From: Clostridium saccharoperbutylacetonicum N1-4(HMT) | GTDB taxonomy: Bacteria > Bacillota > Clostridia > Clostridiales > Clostridiaceae | Reading direction: 5' to 3' | Assembly: GCF_000340885.1 (NCBI RefSeq) | Contig: NC_020291.1 | Location: 2,603,001 to 2,667,000, forward strand | DNA: 64,000 nt | In this document: positions 8,871-16,992 of the stretch, piece by piece | Numbering within the stretch: position 1 is the first letter of the stretch | How the letters are laid out: every line of letters begins with the position of its first letter | Made by a program: the position numbers and the translations under genes | The notes under the pieces: model-generated | Told to the model about the DNA's origin: nothing | Seen by the model: only the letters and a program-made list of their open reading frames with translations | The model's database searches: none

Positions 8871-8917
8871 GTTCTTTGAAAATTAAACAGTGTGATGCTT
8901 TATAAAAATGGTATAAT
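8871..8917 (+). promoter_or_regulatory. Repeated upstream element, copy A
   Basis: GTTCTTTGAAAATT (8871-8884), 23 unrelated bases, then ATGGTATAAT (8908-8917). The last part is an extended -10 (TG-N-TATAAT) without a good -35 at normal spacing. The same pair of blocks occurs at 10537-10582 with a 22-base gap. It could be a promoter with a fixed activator site. Confidence 0.45.
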
Positions 8918-9050
8918 TAGATTAATATGGATAGTAATTTATAACATAGATAGAAAAATGGTGTTTCACAAAAATTATTATTTTTTATGCTACACATAAA
9001 GAACTGATAAATGATGATGCATTTATAATTCTAGAAGAAGAGAGGATATT

Positions 9051-9092
9051 GTGACAATACAACCAGTGAAAGGAAGCATGGATTATGCATAA
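9051..9092 (+). CDS. Possible 13-codon leader peptide before the nucleotidyltransferase gene
   Basis: A GTG at 9051, preceded by AGAGG at 9041-9045, opens a frame reading MTIQPVKGSMDYA and stopping at 9090-9092. The stop overlaps the ATG (9085) of the nucleotidyltransferase, so translation could be coupled. Resistance genes are often controlled by such leaders, but this short frame may be chance. Nothing else identifies it. Confidence 0.3.
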   Translation: MTIQPVKGSMDYA

Positions 9093-9924
9093 AGATTTAG
9101 AATTGGCATTTAATAAAATAGTGGAAATACTAAAAGAAGATAAACGATGTAAAGGTGGATGGCACTACGGATCTATTAGCAGAAATACTGAAGACATTTA
9201 TTCAGATTATGATCCAGTTTTTTTAGTAGCAGATAGGGATTTTGAAGAATTTTCAAAAGATGTTCCTCAAATTATTACAAGGGCTTCTGATGAACTATTA
9301 ATTTTTTGGGGTGAAAGTTTTAATGATCAGTACTTCAAAAATTATTGCAGTTTAATTCGCCTTGGAAACAACCTTCATCAATTGGATTTCTTTATAATTA
9401 ATGCTGATTATCCTGAGGAATGGATGTGTAGACAGCATTTGAAAGGATGTACCAGTGATAATATAATTTTTGATAGAACGGGAGAGGTCACTAAGCTTCT
9501 TGGTAAAGGTCTTACAACTGATAACTATTTACCTGATCCTGTACGAGCTATGGATACATATTGGTTCCATGCAGAAATGTTAATAAAATATTTTAAACGA
9601 AAGGATATTTTTAAATTAATAAAAAATATTGATATATTGTTTCACTCGCATGTGGATTTATTATTAAGTCAATATGATAGTTTAGATTGGGGTTCATGGG
9701 AGAGTAAAGTAAAGTATTGTGTCCCAAAGGACAAGCGAAGTCATTTGAAATCATATTTTGTTAATGCTGAATTTAAAGATTTAGAAGACGCAGTTAAAAG
9801 CAGTATGTATTTATTTAAACAGGATGCTGAGGAGTTGTGTGAAAAAAAGGGGATTAATTACCCTAGTTCAATATCAGATCAGATAATTTTTTATTTTAGC
9901 AAAAGAATGGATGAAAAGGAATAG
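9085..9924 (+). CDS. Aminoglycoside 6-adenylyltransferase-like nucleotidyltransferase
   Basis: A 279-residue protein related in layout to ANT(6)/AadE streptomycin adenylyltransferases. The nucleotidyltransferase signature is HYGSISRNTEDIYSDYDPVF (the G-S followed by the D-x-D pair that binds Mg-ATP), with a third acidic residue in HQLDFFII. Length is close to AadE (about 280-300 residues). The helical C-terminal domain starts around DTYWFHAEMLIKYFKR. AAAGGA lies 10 bases before the ATG. A tiny upstream frame overlaps the start. Drug resistance is not proven: many chromosomal clostridial relatives have unknown substrates. Confidence 0.72.
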   Translation: MHKDLELAFNKIVEILKEDKRCKGGWHYGSISRNTEDIYSDYDPVFLVADRDFEEFSKDVPQIITRASDELLIFWGESFNDQYFKNYCSLIRLGNNLHQLDFFIINADYPEEWMCRQHLKGCTSDNIIFDRTGEVTKLLGKGLTTDNYLPDPVRAMDTYWFHAEMLIKYFKRKDIFKLIKNIDILFHSHVDLLLSQYDSLDWGSWESKVKYCVPKDKRSHLKSYFVNAEFKDLEDAVKSSMYLFKQDAEELCEKKGINYPSSISDQIIFYFSKRMDEKE

Positions 9925-9981
9925 AATAATAAATTTTAAAATCGTATTATTCAGTGGATTTAATTTAAAAGGATGAGAATC

Positions 9982-10449
9982 ATGAAATTTAAGAAACCTA
10001 TGTTAGTTGTAAACGATATGGAAAAATCAAAAATATTCTATAAAGATGTTTTAAGATTAAGGGTGATTATGGATTTTGGAGCTAATGTTACTTTAACGGG
10101 TGGTGTCACTCTGCAAACAAAAGAAAGTTGGAAAGAATTTATACAGAAAGATGATAATGAAATTAGCTTTAATGGAAATAACTCTGAACTTTATTTTGAA
10201 GAAGATAATTTTGACAGCTTTATTAATAAATTAACTTCAATTAATTGCATTGAATATGTACACGATGTTTATGAACATAAATGGGGACAGAGAGTGGTTC
10301 GTTTCTATGATTTAGATAAGCATATCATTGAAGTTGGTGAAAATTTGAAAACTGTATGTAAGCGTTTTTTGGATAGTGAACTAAATGTTGAAGAAACTGC
10401 AAAAAGAATGGATGTCCCAGTTAAGTTTGTTCAAGCCAGTATAAAGTAA
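9982..10449 (+). CDS. VOC-family protein (glyoxalase/bleomycin-resistance fold)
   Basis: A 155-residue protein with one vicinal-oxygen-chelate module at residues 1-115 (MKFKKPMLVVNDMEKSKIFY, then a central EVGENL strand after a VVRFYDLDKHIIEVG motif). The C-terminal 40 residues (CKRFLDSELNVEETAKRMDV) form a small helical region not found in minimal VOC proteins. The ATG at 9982 is preferred: AAAAGG ends at 9972, immediately before an alternative ATG at 9973. It follows the nucleotidyltransferase by 57 bp. The substrate is unknown. Confidence 0.75.
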   Translation: MKFKKPMLVVNDMEKSKIFYKDVLRLRVIMDFGANVTLTGGVTLQTKESWKEFIQKDDNEISFNGNNSELYFEEDNFDSFINKLTSINCIEYVHDVYEHKWGQRVVRFYDLDKHIIEVGENLKTVCKRFLDSELNVEETAKRMDVPVKFVQASIK

Positions 10450-10536
10450 ATCATAATAATTGGATTTTTGACTTTTTTACACCACAATAATAATTTTATG
10501 TAATTTGTAAAATTGACGTAGCAAAATATAAAAAAT

Positions 10537-10582
10537 GTTCTTTGAAAATTGAATAATACTCATTGGAATAATATGGTATAAT
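10537..10582 (+). promoter_or_regulatory. Repeated upstream element, copy B
   Basis: GTTCTTTGAAAATT (10537-10550) and ATGGTATAAT (10573-10582) repeat the blocks of 8871-8917 with a 22-base gap. An extended -10 ends 36 bases before the PIG-L start codon, so this is probably that gene's promoter. Confidence 0.5.
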
Positions 10583-10618
10583 GTTGGTAAGAATTCAATA
10601 AAGGAGTTGTGTAGTATA

Positions 10619-11362
10619 ATGATGAAGAATCAATCTATTTTACTTATATATGCTCATCCAGATGATGAAACAGTTTTTACTGGGGGAACTATACCTAAAT
10701 ATGTAGCTAATGGTGTAGATGTCTATTTAGTATCTGCTACAAGAGGAGAATGTGGTAAAACATCTGGTCTGTGTACTCAAGAACAACTTGCTATTACACG
10801 TGAACAAGAATTAAGAAAAGTTGCCCAAATACTGGGGATTAAAGAAGTAGATTTTCTTGGATATACAGATAAAAATTTAAATAAAGTTAATAAAATAGAA
10901 ATAACCCATAGAATTGCAAATATTATACGTAATATTTGCCCTAAAGTAATTATTACATTTGGTCCTGATGGTGCTACGGGACATGAAGATCATAAAGCTA
11001 TACATGATTTTGCGGTTGAGGCTGTAGAGATAGCTGGAAATGAAAGAGTCTTTGAATTGAAAAATAAGCCGTTCAAAGTACCAAGAGTGTATTACGTGTC
11101 TCTTATTCAAAAGATAAGAGACAATTGGGGAATTAGAGAAAAAGCACCTGAGCCTGATACAATAATAAATTTTAGATCATTTTCAAGTGTAAAATTGAAG
11201 GCTTTAAAATGTCATAGAACTCAAGCGCTAACCATAAATAAGTTTTTAAATCTAAGCGATGAAATATTGCCTTGTTTTCTTGAACAGGAAACTTTTAAGT
11301 TAGCAAAAGAGTATAGCTTAATTAAAAGCACAGGTGGAGAAGACTTAATCAGTGAAAATTGA
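10619..11362 (+). CDS. PIG-L/LmbE-family N-acetylglucosaminyl deacetylase
   Basis: A 247-residue zinc-dependent deacetylase-like protein. The LmbE signature YAHPDDETVFTGG supplies two metal ligands and the catalytic Asp; GHEDHKAIHDFA supplies the second histidine motif. The family removes acetyl groups from GlcNAc conjugates (phosphatidylinositol, bacillithiol and mycothiol precursors, antibiotics). The true start is the ATG at 10619 or 10622: AAGGAG at 10601-10606 excludes the TTG at 10607. The gene stands alone behind the repeated promoter-like element. The substrate is unknown; a bacillithiol role is not supported by neighbours. Confidence 0.82.
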   Translation: MMKNQSILLIYAHPDDETVFTGGTIPKYVANGVDVYLVSATRGECGKTSGLCTQEQLAITREQELRKVAQILGIKEVDFLGYTDKNLNKVNKIEITHRIANIIRNICPKVIITFGPDGATGHEDHKAIHDFAVEAVEIAGNERVFELKNKPFKVPRVYYVSLIQKIRDNWGIREKAPEPDTIINFRSFSSVKLKALKCHRTQALTINKFLNLSDEILPCFLEQETFKLAKEYSLIKSTGGEDLISEN

Positions 11363-11406
11363 AATATTAGCAGCTTACATTAAAAATAAAGATTATAATT
11401 AATTGG

Positions 11407-11445
11407 AATGCCGTATTATTCAAAGTTGGATTTGCGGCATTTCTT
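11407..11445 (+). terminator. Weak hairpin after the PIG-L gene
   Basis: AATGCCG (11407-11413) pairs with CGGCATT (11435-11441) across a 21-base loop. The T-run is poor. Confidence 0.4.
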
Positions 11446-11455
11446 GTTGCGCAAT

Positions 11456-11536
11456 ACTACAAAAGCGTGCTTAAGTTATATCAAATCTAGAGACTGTACT
11501 ATTAATAAATGGAGAAAGGAATTAAAAAAGGAATGA
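11456..11536 (+). pseudogene. Possible transposase fragment
   Basis: A short frame with no start codon reads ACLSYIKSRDCTINKWRKEL before a stop. This resembles the helix-turn-helix of IS3-type OrfA proteins (a two-helix motif ending in an IxxWxxE/K-type recognition helix). Nothing else of an element remains in the 291-bp gap between the PIG-L gene and the next one. The match is short, so this is a tentative call. Confidence 0.2.
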
Positions 11537-11653
11537 TATTTAGCTGGAAAATTATGTTGTGATGAAATAGATATAATCATAAATAAAAAACAAAAGCAAG
11601 TATATCATATGAATAAAACTAAATGGCCCACTTTTAATTAATGGAGGTTTCAA

Positions 11654-12085
11654 ATGAGTGATTTTTTAAAATACTGGTTTATTGGCTTTGAAAAAGGATT
11701 AGAAAATTTAAACGAGGATGAGCAGTGTAAATTATTATCTGAGTGCGGAAGAGCATGTTCTGAATCATATTCAAAAAAAATATATCAAGAGATATGGAAG
11801 AAAACAAAAAATTATAGTGAGTTTTTTAAAATATTGAATGATAAAATACTAGCAGTTGCAGCCTTTGAAATAGAAGAGAATAAAGTATATGAACTAAAGT
11901 ATAATAGATGTCTTTGTGATTTACATACAAAAGGATATGTAAATACAGGAAGTTTATGCGAATGTTCAAAACAAAGTTTATTATATAATCTGAATAGTAT
12001 TTTTCCTAATAATAGAATCCAAGTCATATTGGTAGATTCAATTTTAAAGGGTGGGAAAGAATGTGTACTTCGCATTTATATGTAA
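11654..12085 (+). CDS. Cysteine-rich hypothetical protein
   Basis: A 143-residue soluble protein I do not firmly recognise. It has conserved-looking cysteines in SECGRACSES, NRCLCDLH and GSLCECSKQ, and ends with VDSILKGGKECVLRIYM. The closing pattern (G-G-x-x-C plus a hydrophobic strand) recalls V4R-type small-molecule domains and the thiazoline-carboxylate hydrolase-like family of clostridia. A metal or ligand site built from the Cys/His cluster is inferred only. TGGAGG lies well placed before the ATG. It stands alone between two gaps of about 290 bp. Confidence 0.6.
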   Translation: MSDFLKYWFIGFEKGLENLNEDEQCKLLSECGRACSESYSKKIYQEIWKKTKNYSEFFKILNDKILAVAAFEIEENKVYELKYNRCLCDLHTKGYVNTGSLCECSKQSLLYNLNSIFPNNRIQVILVDSILKGGKECVLRIYM

Positions 12086-12284
12086 TAGAATTTCAAGTGA
12101 TAGTTCAATATAAAGGATTAGTAACGTATAGAGTGAATAAATGTGATACTGCTTCATAGGCTACTGATAGCATAATTTCATATAGCAACAAATTAAAGGA
12201 CAAGTTATTTTTATATCACAAATTTTGATATACCTTATATAAGACTGTATATGTAATTGAATAATGTTGTAAAATAAATTTTTA

Positions 12285-12315
12285 TTGACTCTGACCTTAG
12301 GGAAGAAATTAAAAT
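12285..12315 (+). promoter_or_regulatory. MerR-type promoter of the GNAT-MBL unit
   Basis: TTGACT (12285-12290) and TAAAAT (12310-12315) are both close to consensus but separated by 19 bp. The spacer contains the imperfect dyad CTGACCTTAGGGAAG, of the kind bound by MerR-family activators. No merR gene adjoins, so the regulator may be the MerR-GyrI protein 5 kb upstream or one elsewhere. The rest of the 282-bp gap from 12086 shows nothing recognisable. Confidence 0.6.
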
Positions 12316-12367
12316 GATTATAAAAGGAAGTTTAATAATTTTAAATGATTTTATAGGAGGTTAAAGA

Positions 12368-12775
12368 ATGATAACAGGATATTACATTAGCAAAGACAAA
12401 TCAAAATTACAGATGGATATGGTAAAGGATTTATTAAAACAAACATATTGGGCAGCTGATCGTCCAGAAGAAACTATAATTAAATCAATTCAGAATTCCA
12501 TGTGTTATGGAATTTTCGAAAACAATGGGACTCAAGTTGGCTTTGCAAGGATTATTACAGATTATGCTACTACTTATTATCTATGCGATGTTATTATTGA
12601 CAAAAAACATAGGGCGAATGGGTTAGGAAAAGCACTTATTGAATTTGTTACTAATGATGTTGATTTGAAAAATTTGCGTGGGTTATTGCTTACAAAGGAT
12701 GCACATGGATTATATAAACAATATGGCTTCGAAAGAGAGAGAGAAAAATTTATGCAAAAGCCTATACTGTTATAA
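12368..12775 (+). CDS. GNAT-family N-acetyltransferase
   Basis: A 135-residue single-domain GNAT protein. The acetyl-CoA pyrophosphate loop is in DKKHRANGLGKALIEFV (R-x-x-G-x-G/A pattern), preceded by the strand TYYLCDVIID and followed by the terminal GLYKQYGFERER motif. The N-terminus (KDLLKQTYWAADRPEE) matches the small GNAT subfamily often annotated as acting on small molecules. AGGAGG lies 7 bases before the ATG. It is driven by a long-spacer MerR-type promoter and followed after 33 bp by an MBL hydrolase. The substrate is unknown. Confidence 0.85.
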   Translation: MITGYYISKDKSKLQMDMVKDLLKQTYWAADRPEETIIKSIQNSMCYGIFENNGTQVGFARIITDYATTYYLCDVIIDKKHRANGLGKALIEFVTNDVDLKNLRGLLLTKDAHGLYKQYGFEREREKFMQKPILL

Positions 12776-12808
12776 TAGTCAGTTATGTTAAAGATAGGAG
12801 ACAAGAAA

Positions 12809-13615
12809 TTGAAATTAAAAGTTTTAGTAGATAACAACACTTATATTGATCAATATTACTGTGGAGAACCGGCTGTTTCTTATTATATTGAAGATGGAGA
12901 TACAAAATTATTATTAGATGTAGGATATTCTGACTTATTTATTAAGAATGCATATGAGTTAGGTGTAAATTTAAATGACATAAATACTATTATTATTTCA
13001 CATGGTCATGATGATCATACAAGAGGACTACAATATTACTTCAAAGAAAATGATAGAAAAAATATTAATGTTATTGCTCATCCAGATGCTTTTAAAGAAA
13101 AAATGAATGGAAACTTAAAAATTTGTTCTCCTATTTTACAGGAGGAATTAAAAGAGAAATGCAATTTGATTCTTTCAAAAGAACCTGCAAGAATAAGTGG
13201 AAATATGATTTTTTTAGGAGAAATCCCTCAAAGCAACAATTTTGAAAAGAGGAAAGCTATTGGTAAGCAAATCAATGGGGAAACGACTTTAGATGATTAT
13301 GTAATGGATGATACAGCCATTGTATATAAATGTAATAATGGAATCTATATTATTACAGGATGTTCCCACAGCGGAATTTGCAATATAGTTGAGTATGCAA
13401 AACAAGTTTGTAATGAAGATAGAGTTTTAGGTATTATAGGTGGCTTTCATTTATTTGAAGTAAATGAGCAAGTGAAGAATACAGTAAATTATCTAAAACA
13501 AAATAACATAAAAGAACTATATCCTTGCCACTGTACATCTTTTGCTGTTAAAGCAGAAATACATAAAGAAATACCAGTTAAAGAAGTTGGAGTTGGATTA
13601 GAAATACATTGGTAA
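12809..13615 (+). CDS. MBL-fold hydrolase (dihydropterin-phosphate-synthase-like group)
   Basis: A 268-residue metallo-beta-lactamase-fold protein. Metal motifs are ISHGHDDHTRGL, TGCSHSGICN and PCHCTSF. The layout (short N-terminal KVLVDNNTYIDQYYCGEPAVS, then KLLLDVGYSDLF) matches the group annotated as 7,8-dihydropterin-6-yl-methyl-4-(beta-D-ribofuranosyl)aminobenzene 5'-phosphate synthase-like. The start is taken as the TTG at 12809, because AGGAG at 12796-12800 sits 8 bases before it; the in-frame ATG at 12785 has no site. Probably cotranscribed with the GNAT gene. Confidence 0.8.
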   Translation: MKLKVLVDNNTYIDQYYCGEPAVSYYIEDGDTKLLLDVGYSDLFIKNAYELGVNLNDINTIIISHGHDDHTRGLQYYFKENDRKNINVIAHPDAFKEKMNGNLKICSPILQEELKEKCNLILSKEPARISGNMIFLGEIPQSNNFEKRKAIGKQINGETTLDDYVMDDTAIVYKCNNGIYIITGCSHSGICNIVEYAKQVCNEDRVLGIIGGFHLFEVNEQVKNTVNYLKQNNIKELYPCHCTSFAVKAEIHKEIPVKEVGVGLEIHW

Positions 13616-13669
13616 AGAGGAATTCATATTAATATTAAATTTAATATTTGTCGGAAGGACGTGAATATT

Positions 13670-13825
13670 TTGATTTTTTTAATAATACTATTAATATTTG
13701 CCTCTTACATTATAATTCAAATGGCAATTGATAAATCAATAAATACTAAATTATTAAAAGAAAATAATAAGCTTTTAGTTGAAATAAGGAATTTACTTAA
13801 AGAGCAAAACGAGAAAAATAAATAG
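13670..13825 (+). CDS. Small single-pass membrane protein with coiled coil (51 aa)
   Basis: A 51-codon frame beginning with TTG at 13670, with GGAAGGA at 13653-13659 upstream; an in-frame GTG at 13661 is too close to the site. The product has one hydrophobic helix (FLIILLIFASYIIIQMAI, residues 3-20) followed by a charged helix of heptad-like pattern (LLKENNKLLVEIRNLLKEQN). This N-in membrane anchor plus short coiled coil is common in small clostridial proteins of unknown function. It sits between the MBL and C45-type genes. Confidence 0.6.
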   Translation: MIFLIILLIFASYIIIQMAIDKSINTKLLKENNKLLVEIRNLLKEQNEKNK

Positions 13826-13994
13826 ACAATAAAAGCTTATAATAAGAATATGCTTGTTGTATGTGAAGAATTTAAGGTTATCTGGAAAGAATAGATAATA
13901 ATATTATTTAAGTATAATTGTAAAAATCGCAGAAAATATCAAGTATGTACGTTTGCCTTATCTTATAATTTTTTTGAAAGATGAGGTGCTTATT

Positions 13995-15104
13995 ATGAAG
14001 AAAACTAAGTCATATTTAAAGAATTTTGTAGGAACAAGTTATGAAGTTGGTACAAAGATTGGAAATTGGGTTTTAGCACAGCCTAATTTATTGAAAAAGG
14101 TGATTTTACCACCAAAGGCTTATCCTCAAAGTAAATTAACAGAAATATTCAATTTGCTTGACCAATATAGCAGTGGTGTAAATAAGGAAATAAAAGGTTT
14201 TGCAGATATAATTGGAATTTCAAAAGAGCAAGCTGTTTTTTATGCTATGACATATTTAGAGCGTGGATGCAGTTTGATGTCTGCAGCTTCAAACAAAACT
14301 GATTTTGGACACACTTTGATGGCACGAAACTATGACTTTAATGATGAAATGGAAGAAATGTGTTTTGCATATACAGCTATTAGTGGAAAGTATAGTCATA
14401 TTGGTTCTACTCTCAACTTATTTGGTAGATGTGATGGAATGAATGAGCATGGGTTAGCAGCTTGTAAAGCTAGTAATGGATTGCCAGTTGGTAACTTTGA
14501 AGGAGGACAAAAAGCAGGTGTGACTGGTTTCTCTTTTTGGGTTGTTATAAGAAGTATTTTAGAAAATTGTAAAAATGTTGAGGAAGCTATTTCTTGGGCA
14601 ATGGATGCACCTATTGGCTATAACATAAATTTAATGCTTGCAGATAGTAGCAATAATATTGCACTATTGCAGTGTATAAATGGTCATAAAGCATATCGGA
14701 TTTTGCATAAGGACTCTGAGCAAAATTTTTTAATTTCTACAAATCACACTGTTTTACAGGAAGTAAAGCCATATGAAAAGATGATTATTGAAAATTCAGT
14801 AATTCGTTATAAAACAATAGAAAAAATGTTTTCTGAAAAAGAAAAAGTATCAGCAAATGACTTGAAGAATATACTTTCAACCTCTTATCCACAAGGATTG
14901 TGTTGTCATTATTATCCTGAGTTTTTTGGGACTTTACGTTCTATGTTGTTTGATACAACTGATAAAAAAATAGAAACGACATTTGGTTCGCCAAAAGCAA
15001 ATGATTGGAAAACTTTTATGGTAGAAAAATTACAAGAAGAAGAAGTTATTGTAAATCTTCCATGTGAAAAGGCAGAAAAAGATTTTTACAATATTACTTA
15101 TTAA
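13995..15104 (+). CDS. C45/choloylglycine-type linear amide hydrolase
   Basis: A 369-residue N-terminal-nucleophile-type protein. The candidate catalytic cysteine is in ERGCSLMSAASN, followed by GHTLMARNYDFNDEM, the R-N-Y-D motif of the penicillin V acylase, bile salt hydrolase and isopenicillin-N acyltransferase clan. GMNEHGLAACKASNG supplies the matching internal motif. In C45 members the protein cleaves itself before the Cys; here the Cys lies about 85 residues in, so whether it self-processes is open. ATG 13995 fits GATGAGGTG upstream; the ATG-less extension to 13953 has no site. An AraC-GyrI regulator follows by 16 bp. Confidence 0.78.
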   Translation: MKKTKSYLKNFVGTSYEVGTKIGNWVLAQPNLLKKVILPPKAYPQSKLTEIFNLLDQYSSGVNKEIKGFADIIGISKEQAVFYAMTYLERGCSLMSAASNKTDFGHTLMARNYDFNDEMEEMCFAYTAISGKYSHIGSTLNLFGRCDGMNEHGLAACKASNGLPVGNFEGGQKAGVTGFSFWVVIRSILENCKNVEEAISWAMDAPIGYNINLMLADSSNNIALLQCINGHKAYRILHKDSEQNFLISTNHTVLQEVKPYEKMIIENSVIRYKTIEKMFSEKEKVSANDLKNILSTSYPQGLCCHYYPEFFGTLRSMLFDTTDKKIETTFGSPKANDWKTFMVEKLQEEEVIVNLPCEKAEKDFYNITY

Positions 15105-15120
15105 AAAGGAGGAGACTGCA

Positions 15121-15993
15121 TTGAAGGATAAGCAAATCATTGGAAGAGCAATTATATTTATTGAAACAAATTTGTATGAGCCTTTGACTGTAGAATCAGT
15201 TGCTAATGCAGTTTCTTATTCTTACTATCATTTTCATCGTTATTTTCAAGCAGTTATGGGAGAAACTATTGGCAATTATATTAGAAGCAGAAGATTGACT
15301 CAAGCAGCAAGTGAACTTATATATAGCAACAAAAAAATTTTAGATATTGCAATTTCACTATATTTTGAGTCGGCAGAAAGTTTTACAAGAGCTTTTAGAA
15401 AGAGGTATGGAATTACACCCACTGAATACAGAAAAAATGGTGTTGATAGGTTGATTGGGTGTCATCAGCCTATTGAAATTAATAAAATAGCAGAATTAGA
15501 CTATTCGAATCTGTCACCAGAAATAGTGATGCTTGAACCTAAATATATTGCAGGATTTAGATTTTGCATGAGTATTGAGAATAATAACACAATTAATATG
15601 TGGGAAAAGCTAAATGCACAATTGGTGAAGCAAAATTATATTTCAATGAATAATAATAGGTATAGTATTTATGAAACAGGTGATACATGCTCCCAAAATA
15701 CATTTAATAAAAATAGTGAAGCTACTTTATTTATAGGAATTGAAACAACACCTGATAATCATGTCCCAAAAGGTATGAAGTTAAAAGAGATTAGTGGTGG
15801 AAAGTATTCTAAATTTATACATAAAGGTACAGTTGAAAATTTGATTTATACTTATTATTATATTTGGGGTATTTGGTTACCTAATAGCAATTTTCAGCTT
15901 GATGATAGAGATGATTTAGAATGTTATACAGAAAAATTTTTAGGAGCTGAAAATGAAGCATCGCAAATTGAAATTTATTTTCCATTAAAATAA
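15121..15993 (+). CDS. AraC-family regulator with GyrI-like effector domain
   Basis: A 290-residue regulator. Residues 1-105 are an AraC/XylS double helix-turn-helix (FIETNLYEPLTVESVANAVS, then ESAESFTRAFRKRYGITPTEYR). The C-terminal half is a GyrI-like ligand domain (EPKYIAGFRF ... YETGDT ... GGKYSKFIHKGTVENLIYTYYYIWGIWLP ... IEIYFPLK). The start is the TTG at 15121: AAGGAGG at 15106-15112 sits 8 bases upstream, while frames starting earlier overlap the previous gene. It probably controls the preceding hydrolase or the flavodoxin-ferredoxin downstream. Ligands of such domains are usually hydrophobic compounds. Confidence 0.87.
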   Translation: MKDKQIIGRAIIFIETNLYEPLTVESVANAVSYSYYHFHRYFQAVMGETIGNYIRSRRLTQAASELIYSNKKILDIAISLYFESAESFTRAFRKRYGITPTEYRKNGVDRLIGCHQPIEINKIAELDYSNLSPEIVMLEPKYIAGFRFCMSIENNNTINMWEKLNAQLVKQNYISMNNNRYSIYETGDTCSQNTFNKNSEATLFIGIETTPDNHVPKGMKLKEISGGKYSKFIHKGTVENLIYTYYYIWGIWLPNSNFQLDDRDDLECYTEKFLGAENEASQIEIYFPLK

Positions 15994-16050
15994 ATATTAA
16001 TAATACTGACTTATAGGTATATTATAAAATAAAAATGAGAGGTGCAATTT

Positions 16051-16950
16051 ATGGGAGAAATAAAAAAAGTATTAGTTTCATATTATTCTGGAACTGGTGG
16101 AGTTGAAAGAATAGCTAAGGTGCTTAAAGAAAGTTTAATTGAAAGAAAATGTGAAGTAATACTGCATTCTATGGACCTTTCAAAATTTAATAACTATAAA
16201 GACCAATATCATGATATTGTGAAGGAAGCTAACCTCATTATTGTTTTATATGCAGTTTATGCCTTTGGGGCACCTAGACCTGTGGATAGATGGGTAGAAA
16301 ATTTGCCAAAAACAAATAAATTACCTGTAGTTGTTGTTTCAGTATCTGGTGGAGGAGAGATTTGGCCAAATACATCATGTAGAGTAGCAACTATAAAAGG
16401 AATAGAAAGGAAAGGTTATGAGGTCATTTATGAAAAAATGATGGTTATGCCTGCAAATATGCTTTGTAAAGTAAATGATGATATGGCAATGCATCTTATT
16501 AATAGTATACCTATGAATATTAATAATATCTTAGAAGATGTTTTTTCAGGTAAAAGGCATAGAAGCAGATTTAAAATTAGTACAAGAGTTTTGATGCCGA
16601 TAACAAATGTTGAGAAAAACGCTGTAAGAAATTTTTCAAAAGACCTTATGGCAAATGAAGTGTGTACTGGTTGTGGCTGGTGTTCTTCAAATTGTCCAAT
16701 GGGGAATATAGAACTTAAAGAGGATAAGCCTATGTTTAAAAATAATTGTATAATGTGTTTAAGATGTTTTTATGGATGTCCTAATAAAGCTATTCAAAAT
16801 GATAAAGTAAAAGGTTTATTATTTAAGGAAGGCTTTAGTCTTAAAGAAATTGAAAAGAGAATGGAAGGAAAAGAGCTTAAACCAATTAATGAGTGTTGTA
16901 AAGGGCTTGCATGGATTGGTGTAAAGAGATATTTGTTAGGAAGAGAATAA
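16051..16950 (+). CDS. EFR1-type flavodoxin-ferredoxin fusion
   Basis: A 299-residue fusion. Residues 1-150 form a flavodoxin-like domain (VLVSYYSGTGGVERIAK, with the FMN phosphate loop S-G-T-G-G). Residues 205-255 carry two 4Fe-4S ferredoxin motifs: CTGCGWCSSNCP and CIMCLRCFYGCP. This is the EFR1 (electron-transfer flavodoxin-ferredoxin) pattern of anaerobes. The start at 16051 is set by GAGAGG at 16037-16042; a GTG at 16042 overlaps it. The gene stands 57 bp after the AraC-GyrI gene and ends at a terminator. Its redox partner is not identified. Confidence 0.85.
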   Translation: MGEIKKVLVSYYSGTGGVERIAKVLKESLIERKCEVILHSMDLSKFNNYKDQYHDIVKEANLIIVLYAVYAFGAPRPVDRWVENLPKTNKLPVVVVSVSGGGEIWPNTSCRVATIKGIERKGYEVIYEKMMVMPANMLCKVNDDMAMHLINSIPMNINNILEDVFSGKRHRSRFKISTRVLMPITNVEKNAVRNFSKDLMANEVCTGCGWCSSNCPMGNIELKEDKPMFKNNCIMCLRCFYGCPNKAIQNDKVKGLLFKEGFSLKEIEKRMEGKELKPINECCKGLAWIGVKRYLLGRE

Positions 16951-16992
16951 ATATTTTTTGTTATCTTTAAAACTAAAGAAATATTGAATTGG

